Below, piece after piece: positions 38,310 through 50,419 of a DNA stretch of 64,000 nt. The notes under the pieces are model-generated. The model did not search any database. It was not told where the DNA came from and saw only the letters and a program-made list of their open reading frames with translations. Both the position numbers and the translations under genes were made by a program. The stretch lies in assembly GCA_030762175.1 (NCBI GenBank), contig CM060842.1:70111501-70175500 (forward strand), in the 5' to 3' direction. The stretch comes from Metallyticus violacea (lineage: Eukaryota; Arthropoda; Insecta; Mantodea; Metallyticidae). Positions within the stretch are counted from its first letter, which is position 1; every line of letters begins with the position of its first letter.

Positions 38310-39800
38310 ACCCAGGGACTCAGGGTGATGATACCATGTGACTTGAAATAATGGCGAAGGTAGGACGCACGTCATTACCGAAGCCCTGACGAGAACCTGC
38401 AATTTGTGGCGATAATTAGAAGGCATATGCCTCAAGAATCCTTGTTAGACGAGATGGGGTGTGAAGGGCGAATGGAAAAGTTGCTGCCATTCAGTGGTAT
38501 TCGCCTTGGTGGGCGGAGTCATACTTTATTCGCCATTGAGACAAGGATCTCTCCGTTATTGCGGTGAGATTCGGAGAATTTCTTGTAGAATGGTGTAGAA
38601 CGACTCCCGAAATATTGTGTTATGGTTGCGATTCCTCTTGATGATCAGCTAATTGGCTTATTATGGTGTAGATCTTGATATCTTATCTCGGTAAGTCTTG
38701 ACAAATCGTGCAGTTTGTTCTTCAGCGTCTCTAGTGTTCTGATTGTATCAGCTTGACTCTCCGTAAAGGCTTCTTCAACACGTTAAGTCGGGTTGTGGTG
38801 GCTACCTGAAGTGACATAACTTGTGAGGAGACCAGGCTGAGTTATTTTGTTAATTCAGTGATAGCTGCTTGCAGTGTTGTGTAATCTGGTGAGAGAGTTG
38901 GGGTTAGGTCGTATGTTCCAAGTGGTGAGGTTGGTGGTAACACAGTAGCGACGTTTGTAAGTAAGCGTATGGTGTTTGCAGTCTGCTGTAAGGGACTCGA
39001 ATCCACAGTAGTGGCTGGGAGGCGGATGTTCACAGGAGTCGGATGTGTGGTCATAGCAGCAGCATCTGCGATAAGGTAGCGTTCGCTGCTTACGGCTAGG
39101 TTGTATCTCGTGGTGCTGTCCTGCATTCCGAAATCCCTTCTGAACTGCATCGGCACATTCCTCCCCTTCAAGAAAGATGAGACGAACTAACGGTGAAGAT
39201 CTAATTCTCACGGCCTTGTTGTGGAAATCCATTGCCGCTAGTACGAAGGCACTACTCTGTGAACTGTCGTGAAACATTAATGGTTATGGCGCTGTGTGTG
39301 TTACTGTTGGCTGAACTGCGATGGCGTGGGAGAGTGGCTGCGGTGAATGTAGTTGTCTGGACTTTGCGGGATAATTGGGCTGGAAGAATGAACCAGCGGT
39401 GGCGGACTTGCCGGTAAGGCTGGGCGAGAAGGCTCGGTTGATGTGGCGGTTATCTTATTAGTTTTTTCTTGCTGAGGCATGCAATATTGTGATTGATTGC
39501 TTCTTCCCTCCCATAATGTTCTGTAAATGTTGCTCCTTAGACGAATCTCCAACGAAAGACCCGTTGGTGGAATGGGTGGCGGTATATACAGAGGAAGGGG
39601 TGCCCTTGGAACTGAGCTCTGATTGATTCGCTTGGTTAAGCGGGTTGGATCTAATCTGGGGCTCCTGGACGTTTCCAGCGTTACCAAGATTAAGAAACTA
39701 GACAAAGCAATCAGCAACCAACACCCACTAGAAACACCCAGGAACCCCAGATTAGATTCAACCTCCTTAATCAAGCGAACCAATCAGAACTCAGTTGCAC
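38310..39800 (-). mobile_element. Retroelement relic with gag/ORF1-like reading frames
   Basis: This GC-richer block has overlapping minus-strand frames at 39301-39783, 38855-39277 and 38842-39171. Read in order they give a proline/serine-rich segment (PLPLYIPPPIPPTG, ALPASPPPLVHSSSP), then MDFHNKAVRIRSSPLVRLIF and FRRDFGMQDSTTRYNLA. After another stop comes a coiled-coil-like TIRTLETLKNKLHDLSR (about 38690-38760). The layout (Pro-rich N-terminus, small RNA-binding-like part, coiled coil) suggests an ORF1/gag of a non-LTR or related retroelement, broken by frameshifts. The family is not identified. An inverted repeat at 39609-39797 marks its upstream end. Confidence 0.5.
39609..39797. repeat. 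Inverted repeat with arms of about 69 bp
   Basis: Arm 39609-39678 and arm 39729-39797 are reverse complements with modest divergence; the core gatctaatctgggg is matched by ccccagattagattc. Because the arms are copies of a coding-like segment, both strands encode a similar peptide (PRLDPTRLTKRINQSS on the minus strand, PRLDSTSLIKRTNQNS on the plus strand). Confidence 0.85.
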
Positions 39801-40780
39801 ACACACCCCTATTCATTCCAGCAACGAGTCGGTAACTGCCTCGTCTCCAAGAAAAGTATGTCAAGCCCATCACTGATGATGTCCATCGCATTCGTGGACG
39901 AAACATCTAGGAAGGGAAAGAAGAAGAATCCCATTGGACCACGGTCTTACAGCCCCGAAGATTCGGTTCACATAATTGACGCCAACTGTGTAAGCCTACG
40001 TTCTACAATTGGCTATACATGCTTGTCAGTAAAACAAAAGATGTCCATTAAAACCTAAAAGTCATTAAAGCTCATGTTATAATTATAATTACGAAAATAT
40101 ACTTGCCTATTCATGAATGTCACTGAAGGGCGGTACATATTTAAAATATTGCAAAATAGATATGTCACTAACTCGATACAATTCCACTGCGTATTCTTTA
40201 CCTTTTGCAATTTTTATATTTACATTTCATTTCCATAAGTACTTTGCATTTTGATGTATGTCTCAGTTTGTAAGTGTAGGAGCCGTTTAACAAACTTGTA
40301 AAATGAGAAGTGACTGGTGTAAATTAGAACTAAATGTTTGTGAAATAATTCACAGCTATTTGTTTGCGTGAAATACATGCAGTCATAGCAGAAGGAAAAA
40401 GTGCATTCCGTTACACCTCAGTCAGTTCCAATGTCTCCTTCCTCAGGATTTAAATACATTATTATTAACCATAATATGTTACACTATGTTTCAAAATATC
40501 AACTACAACACTTGTAAACTTCATTTATAAATTCCTTTTCTGTCGGAGGCGCCTTCTCTAGGAACGTAGACTCAAACGGCTAGCCATTCAGCAAAGTTGT
40601 ACCGAAATATCCTCTCCCGTCCCTAACAACCCAACCCAATCTAATGCATATGTGTAGTAGTTTCGACACTTTATTTTCAAAAAACATAATATTAATATAG
40701 ATAAAGCATCTGAATTACATTTTGGACTAATATATGAAATTGGACCCCAAGAAAACCTACAAGTATATACAAAGAGGGTT
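39800..40780. other. Intron, no recognised element
   Basis: Nothing assignable was found. The plus-strand frame at 39795-40058 continues from the inverted repeat and has no motif. Confidence 0.4.
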
Positions 40781-40789
40781 AAGAGATAT

Positions 40790-42370
40790 ATTATTATTTA
40801 TTTGTTTATTTACTCAGGCAGAGCTAAGTTTATTAGGCCTTCTCTACTGATCTACCAATCTAATAATAATTACACTGTTTCAGTAACAATGTTACAACGA
40901 TAATATAAACAGTAACAAGAACAATACTCGTACACATATAAACCTATTTAACACGTGAAAGAGATAATGCGTTAATACATAAACATGGAGAATGAAAATG
41001 AATATTAAAAAATATTGACATAAGAAGAAGAAAAATAAAAAGTAGCAATAATAATACAAGCTCTAACGAAGACATTTCAACACATATAAACCAACGAGAT
41101 GTAAATCATGAAAGTGAAAATCAATGTGCTAGTAAAACATAAAAATGAAAAACTCTTACAGTGATATGAAATAAATAAGAAGATTTATGATAGTAATAAC
41201 AATAACAATATATAATGAAAAATTCTAAAGCAGGATAAAACAAATATCTGTATTGTAACATTAGGAATCTAAATCTAGAGTAACCGATTATTTCTAATAA
41301 CATTAAATAATTTCTTATGAAATGCTCCTAAAGTTTGGCAGTCTCAATGTTGACTAGTAAAGTGAGGTTCTGTGCAATGGTAATAATATTACGTGTATTA
41401 AGATTTTGAGAGGAGGACAGATTTTGAAAACGAGAAGATATATAGATAATTTTGAAAAGTAGTGCAGACAATGAATATTTCTTCCGCCTTTCAGGCAGAA
41501 CCAAGACAGCATATCGAGAGGAGGTATTCTATGATCGAACAGACGCACATCGCAGATGTAACATACGCATATATAATGAACACGCTTTAGTTTTTACGTT
41601 AGGTTAGAGTTAAGTCTGCTAGCAGAAAATCGCAGTAGTCGAAGTGAAGCTTCTCCAGGGATTGCACCAATATCTTTGTTAAAGTTATGGGTAAGTGCAC
41701 ATTTAATTTTTTAAAAGTATGCATTTGAGAACTTACTTACCTGCAGGTTTCAGAAACACGATTTTCCCAACAGGGATTGCTGCCTAAGAATTTTTGCAGA
41801 ATTAGTGAAAGGAATTCAATTTAATTGCTTTTAATGGGAGGAATATTGCCTATTTCTATGGTATTTAGCAATTGCTGGTATCCACATTACCAATACCTGC
41901 AATTTTAAGAGATTAAGATCAAGTCCCAGAGTACGCGTCCATTAATGAACTGAGTCAAGATCCTGGTTGATATTTGTTACTGCATCATGCATGTAGCGTA
42001 GCGGTGGTATTTACTGTGGCTAATAGCAAGAGATATGCCTTGATATACTGTGAAAACAGTACAGGCCCAAAACTTGCCCTGAGGAACTGCCCTCACGAAG
42101 AGGAGAGATTTCCAGAAACAACACACAAAGCAACACTGTCAGACATTTAACGTCTTAAGTTTGGTAAGAAGTAATTCTGCGTAAGGAATCAAAAGCTGTC
42201 ATGTAAAACAAGACAAGCAGTGTCAGTCTTCGCTCATCGCAGGCACCATGTGTATTCCCATATGTTAAGCAACGTTGTGCTTGTTCTATGGCCTGGTCTG
42301 AACCCAGACTGATAAGGTTCAAGAAAGTAGTCAGTCAGCTCTTTGTGCATGATGTGCAGTGCAAGACAGG
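40790..42370 (-). mobile_element. LINE relic, Jockey/CR1-like, 3' part of RT plus 3' tail
   Basis: On the minus strand, starting near 42370, the relic passes through RAVPQGKFWACTVF (from GVPQGS.LGP.LF). It continues to SN-IEF and the LSWT.HVSETCRK-like stretch (about 41740-41810), then to the C-terminal block with RT-SA..CSIIEYLLS and the FKI-like end (about 41390-41590). These match the late reverse-transcriptase and C-terminal segments of Jockey/CR1-type LINEs. It ends near 40790 in a taaataaacaaataaataat tail, a typical LINE 3' terminus. Many stops show it is dead and truncated at its 5' side. Confidence 0.8.
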
Positions 42371-42435
42371 TATAAAGACTCTACTTCTAAGTACAAAATT
42401 CCTTTTTTATATACTCTTATTACTTGATTCATAAA

Positions 42436-42438
<3 letters not shown>

Positions 42439-42466
<28 letters not shown>
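42439..42466. repeat. (TA)n microsatellite
   Basis: This is a simple dinucleotide run immediately before the hairpin repeat at 42514. Confidence 0.95.
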
Positions 42467-42513
42467 ATAGAATATAATATAAAGAAATAAAGTAACACTA
42501 TTAGCATTGTAAC

Positions 42514-42704
42514 AAATTAACAGTAATTATATAAGATTTAAAAGGATAAAACACATAAGATAAAGTCACACTTGAAATCGTTATATCTCGCCGAGTTCTT
42601 CTGTGGCAAGAACTATATTTCGAAATCAACGAGTTCGAAATATCAAGTGTGACTTTATCTTAAGTGTTTAATCCTTTTATAGCTTCTGTAATTACTGTTA
42701 ATTT
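42514..42704. repeat. Hairpin repeat with 62-bp arms
   Basis: Arm 42514-42575 is the inverted copy of 42643-42704; both contain the block agataaagtcacacttga in their 5'-to-3' or reverse-complement reading. Arms differ at about nine positions. The loop of about 67 nt holds shorter internal palindromes. No coding capacity; a MITE or foldback element is likely. Confidence 0.88.
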
Positions 42705-42739
42705 ACACACACACACACATTGTGCAGAAATCCTTTTAA

Positions 42740-43460
42740 AAAAGCATGAAACTGATTTTGTTCTAATCTTATAAATAAATTATTGTTTTACAAAGCATTT
42801 TGTTTGGCAAGATTTGAGCTTTAAATGTGAGTTATTGTTATGATTTTTATTTTAAGGGATTCGCGAAATATATCTGTTAAAAAGACAATTTTATGAATAC
42901 GGTAACGTTGAGAACTTTTGCGTTATACTAGGGAGATCATATTCTTTGTATGTTGCAGTAGTAAAAAACTACAATATTTTTAAAAAATGGGAAGCCAATT
43001 ATTCCATTTTTCCATCCACGGAATCTGTTCGTGTATATTTCAGAATATAACGTAAATGTATAATAGAAAAAAAGAAACTTTTAAGTGCGTTAATATCTTT
43101 ACTATCTCTCATTGAATGTAAAATCAGAATTAATAAGCAAGTGTGTTGCTTATATTTTACATATAATTAAATAAAGTGTGCCATAAGCAGCGATATAGAA
43201 ATCAATGGTTGATTTTTTTCTTTCTTTCTAAGTTTTGCAACGGGTAATTTAGATAGAGTTGAATATCCTAATTCATAGAGATGTGTATATTAGATGAATC
43301 ACACAAGTGGTTTTAAAGTTTTTCGACTCGTATTTGAATAGATATCGATATATTTCAACTGAAATTCTTACAGCTCTAAAGTTTGAAATTCACCCTTAGT
43401 ATTGTATCACATCTTAATTGTGTAACTTCCTTTTGAAAGAACCAGTTTGTCATTGTTGAA
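42740..43460. other. AT-rich intron, no recognised element
   Basis: I see nothing in this stretch beyond AT-rich sequence. Confidence 0.45.
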
Positions 43461-43471
43461 GGATTTCCATT

Positions 43472-43764
43472 ATTTTTTTTTTTTTGAATAGTGTTTAACG
43501 CCCGTTTTTACTACTGAGTACCACAGGCGGTGGACACTGATGATACATGAAATGAAATGAAATGATAAACTGGGAAAGGATTTTTTAAGGAAGGAAACGT
43601 TCCAGGCCTACGTTTAGGGTACCTCCCCGGCATTTGCCATTTATGAGGACTAAGGAAAACCTGGGAAAAACCTTAGTCAAGAAGGACGGTCCTGGCGGGA
43701 TTCGAACCCCAGATCTCCCGCTCATGAGTCCGCGCCTTAACGACCTCGGCCATCCGTGGCGGTA
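43472..43764 (-). repeat. tRNA-derived SINE, family B (Leu/Ser-tRNA-like), copy 1
   Basis: Read on the minus strand, the element starts CCGCCACGGATGGCCGAGG. It carries TGGCCGAGGTCGTTAAGGCG (A-box, as in Leu/Ser tRNAs) and GGTTCGAATCCC (B-box). The body contains GGTTTTTCCCAGGTTTTCCT and AAATGCCGGGGAGGTACC. It ends in a poly-A (poly-T at 43471-43484 on the plus strand). A 9-bp target duplication atttccatt flanks it (43463-43471 and 43765-43773). Relatives lie at 54335-54622 (-) and 61878-62100 (+). Confidence 0.92.
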
Positions 43765-43779
43765 ATTTCCATTGAGTTG

Positions 43780-44140
43780 TACTGCCAGTTTAATAAAGAT
43801 ATGTGTGAGAAATAACCTTTAAAATATTTAAAGTGATTTGCGGTATAATTTAAATGCGATTGGTCACATTACTTGCCATTCAGAAGTTCGTTGGACTGAG
43901 AGAAGGAAGAAAAAGTAGATATTTCGTTTTCAATATGCTGTTTCCGTAATATCCAGTATATTTGTTCATAAATGTTATAACATATTAAGAAGGAAAAAGA
44001 CTGAGCATTTTGCTTTGTAGCCCCATTTTCAGATTAATAAGGAATTCCGAAAAATAGAGGTATATTTGTCCTCTGCGTCCTATCCATCCACCAGGATACT
44101 CTCTGTTTAATATTTCTCGAGCTACAGCTCAGTAATCAGA
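43780..44140. other. Intron, no recognised element
   Basis: This short AT-rich stretch lies between the SINE and the transposase relic. It may hold the decayed end of the latter. Confidence 0.4.
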
Positions 44141-44149
44141 GGAACAACC

Positions 44150-45020
44150 ATCTTATTGATACCATGTTGCAGCCCGGTCCACAAGGGGTACATCTCCAAG
44201 CAACACTGGAAGTTCTTGGTTACAAAAAAGTCTGTATTTCTTCCCATTAAATTTACTTTCAATGAAGTATGGTCCAATTATACGGAATCCCAAAATGCCA
44301 CACCAATTGTTCACGATCCATTGCCGCTGATACTCTACTTCCCGTAACCATCTTGGATTTTCCACTGCCCAATAATGCATGGTATGTCAGTTCACTTGAG
44401 CATGATTGGTGAAAATAAAAGCATCAGAAAATAGAATGTTGGAAAAGTTACAGTTTTGAATTTGTAGTACAGCCCATTGGCAAAATTCAACACGCTTCTG
44501 AAAGCATTCCTATGAAGGGCTTGGTGTCGGCTAATGTGATATGGATGGTATTTGTGACGCTGAAGTATTCAAAGAACACTTCTTTGAGAGATTCGCGAAT
44601 CATGTTCCAGTTGACAGAAACTTGCGTGAGGATTAGCGGCAATTGCAGCTAATATAGCGACTTCCGAATTTACCCCAGTAGCACTTCTCATTCGTTGACT
44701 TTTTCTTGATGCGACACCTCCCGTTTCGGTGAATAAGTTCGCAAGTCGTTGAAAAGTTCTAACAGATAGCTGCCTCCTTTCAGGATATCGATCTCCGTAT
44801 AAGTTGCAAGCTGCTCTAGCGTTCTTATAAGCTTCGGCATAAATGTAAATCATATCGATACTCTCATTGATCGTGTATCGAACATCCATCATTGAAAACA
44901 AAGTGGACCTGACTGAGAATAATGTCCTTTTAGGTTTGAATTGGCAATGATGAGCACTCGTTTGTGTACCGATGTCAACAAATGAGCATCTGCTTATAAA
45001 CAAATGATTTTTCTTCATAG
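44150..45020 (-). mobile_element. DDE transposase relic (Tc1/mariner-like, DUF4817-type N-terminus)
   Basis: The minus strand frame at 44569-45018 encodes an N-terminal HTH region (YTINESIDMIYIYAEAYKNA, LYGDRYPERRQLSVRTFQRL). This matches the insect transposon pattern YT..E..DMI.IYGE..KNA..A..LY..RYP.R. The frame at 44153-44380 then gives WCGILGFRIIGPYF and CNQELPVLLGDVPL, matching WCGI.G.RIIGPYFF and LP.LLEDVPL of the catalytic part. A frameshifted gap separates the two pieces. It is inactive. Confidence 0.85.
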
Positions 45021-45024
45021 CAAC

Positions 45025-45460
45025 AGCAAAATTAAAGAGATCAGTAAGTGAATAATATTTTCGGTCTTATTTGTCCAATATCTCATATCTATCACCCCTA
45101 AATGATAGATTTACTTCAAGTTTTATACTGAAAATTGAATGACTTTCCATTCCAGGGGAAAAAATGGACAATTCCATTTGAAAAAGCCAAGTTGACCTTG
45201 AAATGACCTTGAAATTTTAAATTTGAATTTCAAGGACGAGTTAAGGTCGCTATCTTATGTCCCCCTAAGTGCACTTCAAATTGTGTCTGGAGCATTTTTT
45301 GATTTTCCTCTTAGTTTCGGAGTAAAATAGCCGCGATACTATAAATACCTCGCCCAATGGGCCAAAAATCACTACGCATTGGGAAGAGAAATGGGAAATC
45401 TGGTATGATCTTCCCATAAATTAAAATTATGCGTCCTACGCATCTTTTGTTAAATTACGC
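45025..45460. other. Intron, no recognised element
   Basis: I see nothing assignable here. Confidence 0.4.
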
Positions 45461-45463
45461 GTC

Positions 45464-45465
<2 letters not shown>

Positions 45466-45502
<37 letters not shown>
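45466..45502. repeat. (GT)n microsatellite
   Basis: This is a run of about 18 GT units. Confidence 0.95.
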
Positions 45503-45504
<2 letters not shown>

Positions 45505-45639
45505 CTGATAGTTTATGTAACCAGTAGGGTGCATTTGCATACAATCATACTAGAGCACTAAAGAGATCTCTTTATTCAGATAGTCATAATCAGATAGGCG
45601 ATGTTCATTTCACATTGTTGATTCACAATTGTGAAGATG

Positions 45640-46640
45640 TTTACAATTGCAGAAAGGGTTTTTGCTTTAAAAATCTATTACAAAAGGTAGCTATAATTTA
45701 ATAATTCGTGAATGGAATAAACATTTCTACAACACGAAAGACAGTCTACAATTAATAAAAAAGTTTTAAAGTTACTGGATTTGTAGCGGACTGCCCCAGA
45801 TCAGATAGGCCAGCAGAGTCCCAGAGTCCTAAAAGTCTACTCGTAGGCTGTTTTATGAACAGGTTGTTTTACATGCGGCCAAATTCAAGTATTTTGATAA
45901 TTCGTCTTGTAATAGCCTTTTGGAAGATGATCCTTATCGAAGAATTATATTTTGCGAGTTTATGTTAAATGAAATGAGGGTTAATGATAAACTGTTTTCT
46001 AAGTTAATTTGGAGCGATGCGGCATCTTTCAATTTAATAGGCCACGTCAACACACACGACTGCAATTGTTGGTATACCGAAAACCATAGAATTCTCTTTG
46101 AGAAGTAGCTGAATCAACCTGGTGTTACTGTTTGGGGTCTTGGAGGTGTGTGTGTGTGCGCGTGCGTGCGTGCGTTTTCTTCTTCTTCTTCCCCCCCCCC
46201 CATGGCACAGTCACGGTAGAGAAATACCTGAAAATTTTAGCTACCTATGTCGTAGCAGGGCTACAAATTCAGCACGATAATTTCATTTTGCTGTATTTTC
46301 AACATGATGGCGCTCCACCACATGGTGCATTATCTGTGCGAAACTAAGTTGAGTATTTTCATGGCTAAGTTGTTCGAAGGAGAGCATCAATGGAAATGTC
46401 ACTTAGATCGCCAGACATTACACCAATGAAAATTTTCCTTTGGGGCTACGTTAAAGGTGTTTATGCTACAGACCCACAAAAAATTGAGGACTTAAAAAAA
46501 ATATATTCAAAAAATTGAACAAGTGCATGCAAATACACGACTGCGAAAAGTATGCCTAAGCGTCCCAGATCGACTGCATAAATGTATCGATAGAGATGGA
46601 AAACAATTTGAGAAACAAATCATGTAGCTTCAATAAAGTT
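45640..46640 (+). mobile_element. DDE transposase relic (Tc1/mariner-like), plus strand
   Basis: The plus strand starts MFTIAERVFALKIYYK (45638). It continues with DDPYRRIIFCEFMLNEMRVN, KLIWSDAASFNLIGHVNTHD, GVTVWG, then VEKYLKILATYVV and FQHDGAPPHGALSVRN (about 46310), RSPDITPMKIFLWGYVKG and KIEDLKK. Order and motifs match an insect DDE transposase. The SDEA-like and QQDGAPPH blocks mark the catalytic core. Stops after 46108, 46347 and elsewhere and a G/T/C-rich insertion at 46147-46200 break it. It may be of the same broad group as the relic at 44150-45020 but inverted and of another subfamily. Confidence 0.88.
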
Positions 46641-46644
46641 TTAA

Positions 46645-49600
46645 TTCCATTGTACTGTATTTTTCATTAAAATGGGCAGTGACCTTTGACCCACTTGTAT
46701 ATGTAGATAATGGTACCCTTTATTTCTCAGATTATCATCGCGTAAATACTCTTTACCTGTGTGAACCGACACCTAAAAGAGAGTATGTTTAATATAGGTA
46801 AAACAGTAGAAGAGAAAATGAACATATATTTGCATCGATTAAATATTACTTTTGTAGCATATTCGAAAACAGAGAAAATTAAAGGAAAGAACATCCACCC
46901 CTAAAAATCCTGAAAGATGCAACCAGTGTAACTTGCGTGCCATGAAAGTATATGAGGGTATAATTAGAAAATAATATACGGCGATTCTGGAACACTGCAT
47001 GCACATATATACAATGAAAAATATTTAATTTACATTTTCTATTACAATGAAGAATACAGTTACATTTCTAAATTGTGCTCATTTTATTTATTCATCGCGT
47101 TTTCCCTTTGATAGCCGATGGATAGTATCTTGATCAACATAAAGGAATAAAATGCGAAATGTCTGTTGATTGAACAGACTGAAGTGAAAGCTTGTAGAAA
47201 GAATGGTTTTATTTGGCAGAAAAACTAGCCATGTCATCAGTTCGCCGCTTTATAGCATTTTCTGGTAGCATTTTGTCCAACATTTTACGACTCCCTTCTC
47301 CAAGAGCTAAACATTAGGGATTCGCCAATGTGAGACTATTTTTGTTTCTTTTCTTTTCATTCCTGTTATGACAATTTATAGGAAGTCTTCGTAGTCCTTT
47401 TGAGTAGTACTGAATTAATTTCTTTTAATGTTTAAGGGATTTGTCAATTTTTCTTCAGTTCTGATGTCATTGTTTATTTTTTTTTTTCCCCTCCATGAAT
47501 GTGTTCCTCCTTGACGAATGTGTATGAAGAATATCAAACAACTGGTCATATGTTACATAATAAAGTACATTGCCATTGGTGATTTCCACAGATCTTATAA
47601 GTCTCTCTCTTTCATTGATTGTTCTAACTTCATGTTTTGCTTACCGTTCTATAATCCTTTGTAAATGTTCAAAGTTTTCTTAGATTATTTTACAAGGTTT
47701 GTTTGTTTGTTTTATTGATCCTGGGTAAGACGGGCTTTGTTTATAATCCGTTTACTGTGTAGTATGGTGAACAAAACTTCATAAATTTTTCTACTCATAT
47801 CACTTTCTGCATTAACCATCATTGCTACAACTAACAACCACCACACTGTAGACACAGTACAGTATAATCTCTTTATAGATGAACGAGAACTCAACAAACA
47901 AAACACGTTCTTATGCATTTGATCGAAAATATTACTAATGACTGTTACTACTTCTGTATAGTCGTCGTTTCTTTTCCGCTCTCAATTTGTGCTTTGTCGC
48001 TTTGCTTACTTGCTGCCAACTGTTGCACTATTATTGAGTTGAACTTGCGAAAAAGAGCAATCGTTACTACATTGGCCAAAGGGGTTGGGAAATTACGAAA
48101 TATGCTCAATGTTATCATCGCCCAGTTATTTACGATAGAACATGACCGAACATTTGCGTTATTACCCATTTTAGTTGAATATGAAGTTAAAGATTGGCCA
48201 TTGACGACATTTTCCCAGTTTACTTCATTGTCTCTAAAATATATAAATAAAATATAAATGTGTTTTTAAAAGTTTGTTTTCGTTAATTGGGAATACATCA
48301 GCTGCCTGCATAGTGTTATCAATGAATGATATTAACATTACAATCCACTCCTCTTCTCTTTTAATTTCTTGGGATTATTATTCATGCACTTTCTTAAGAT
48401 ATATCCAAAATTGTAATTTGTGTTATCACCACAAAAACAAGTAATTTTTATGCCCAAACAGTCTATTAAAAACTCAGATAGACTAGGCTATTTTCCAGGA
48501 AGCTATTAAAGTTCTAATAATTTAACAGTAACTTTTCCTACAAGAAGCTGACCAGTAAAGAGAATATGTATTTAGTGCCTTTATAATTTAAAGCCTATGT
48601 GATTGTTGAGAGAAAATAGGTTTATTTGTAAATCGTAGTTTTATTGAGATACCCCAAATAGACACTTTTAGCACATTGCACGTAAACTTAATTGTGCATT
48701 TTTAAATACTCTATAAATCTAAAGAATTGATTATAGTAAAGAAATGCCGCAAATTTAATTTCTGCCATAGAAAAATTAGTAAGAGCGAATTGGATATATT
48801 TCGGTTCTGTAGAGAATATGTTATACTGTTTAAGTAGATTTCCCGATGGGGACTGTAGCATTTTCCTTTATAAAGCAGAAGCAGCTTAATTTTAAGAAAG
48901 TGAGTAAACATAAAATAGATTTATAGAATCTTTTATTAAACTAGGTTCCTGAAATCACCATTAACTATCCGATTCGTATAACTTAATAGATCAAATAACA
49001 ATACATGCAAGACAATATTGTAGCACATAAACGCTTAGTTATAATTAAGGTCAAACTAAATATATGTTGATTAGTCTAAAATTCCATGCCCTAGTCATGT
49101 GAACATTTTAAGTCTGACCCATTAACTACTTAGGTACAAAGTGAAAATGTACCGCACATTCCTGCCTAAGGCAACCATAAACGTTTACATTTTGTTCCCC
49201 TTATATGCAGTACAGTGAGCCTCCCTGACAATATATCGTGATATGTCATAATGTTAAAATGTTCTGAATGTGCTAAGAGAATATGGTGGATTTTGTTTAC
49301 TAATGCTGAAAAATCTGACTTGATCCCTAGTAATCATGGAGAATGCAGGAAGAATGAGAGATACCCAGATAAACTGCAACACACTGTTGGTATAATGTCC
49401 CTAAATTGTAGACAAAAAGCAAAAATATGTGTATTGTTTAAGCTTAACAGTCATGCGTATGTGTTGTTTTTTGCCTAACGATCATGGGACATCTTTAAAA
49501 AAGGATCCAAAAGTCCGAGCCCCCCCAAATAATGAGTTCATATCTCATAAATTACCTAGCCTTGAATGGAGAAAAAAAATGACATTCTAATGTTATCTTG

Positions 49601-50410
49601 ACTTATATTTTTGAAGCCAATAGGTACTGGAAGGGAAGAATCGGACTTGGAAAATTCTGGTCATGGGATTGCCGAGTTTTTCAACCTTTTAACCAATGTC
49701 CTACACAGGGCTAGTGTGAAAGAACTATTTCTACACATTAGTAGTTATTTCTCCATTCTTTGTTCAATGTAACTTTGTAGCACTTTTAATAACTGCTGGA
49801 ATATTTGCTTGTGCTATTTTGATGAGCCCTTACCCGAGTTTCATTTAGGTAAAAACATCCTATTAATAATTCTTGTGTTTCAGAAATATTCTTAATGGCA
49901 GTTTTAGATTATTCATCCTGAATATGTAGATAATGCTAGTTATACATATTCGAAAATAAAATGCATGGCATTGTTTTAATAGTTTCTAAAAATGAAGAAT
50001 TGACGCAATAGTAAAGATATCAGTGATCAATTTAATTTATTTTCAGGATCATTCTGAAATTACCACTTATATTTTGCTTACTTTACTTTCCTTTGTTTTG
50101 TTTTTCTATCATAAGTAAACCAGGCAGAATCTCTCGATAAATAAAAACCCTGGGCAACTAAAGGAAAATGATTATTTATGCAAAAGGAAGAAACATAAAA
50201 AGTATCCAGTGTTAGTCTGTTTATTTATTTTTTAAAAAATATATAAGGACATTTGCAAAAGTAATTAACGGGAGCAAACAGTTTAATAATAAATAAGTTC
50301 AATCTTCGACGAATAAAATGAAAGCTTTATTGAAAAAAATAACAAACAAAATAAAGGCAGACACTTTCAAAACAGAATAAAACCTAAAAAGTATATTTAC
50401 TCACCATTAT
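46645..50410. other. AT-rich intron, no recognised element
   Basis: This is about 3.8 kb without a readable exon or element. A poly-T run lies near 47476. At about 49610-49700 the sequence resembles the SINE-body fragments of 27160-28690 (ttttgaagcc, aaaattctggtca) but is too degraded to call. Open frames at 47913-48257 and 49251-49478 have no motif. Confidence 0.4.
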
Positions 50411-50419
50411 CAAGAAAAA

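Noticed and set aside
39301..39783. Proline-rich 160-residue protein as a host gene
   Set aside because: It is flanked by an inverted repeat, continues into frameshifted gag-like frames and lies in the receptor intron.
47913..48257. 114-residue open frame on the plus strand
   Set aside because: No recognisable motif and the opposite strand is also open; treated as chance.
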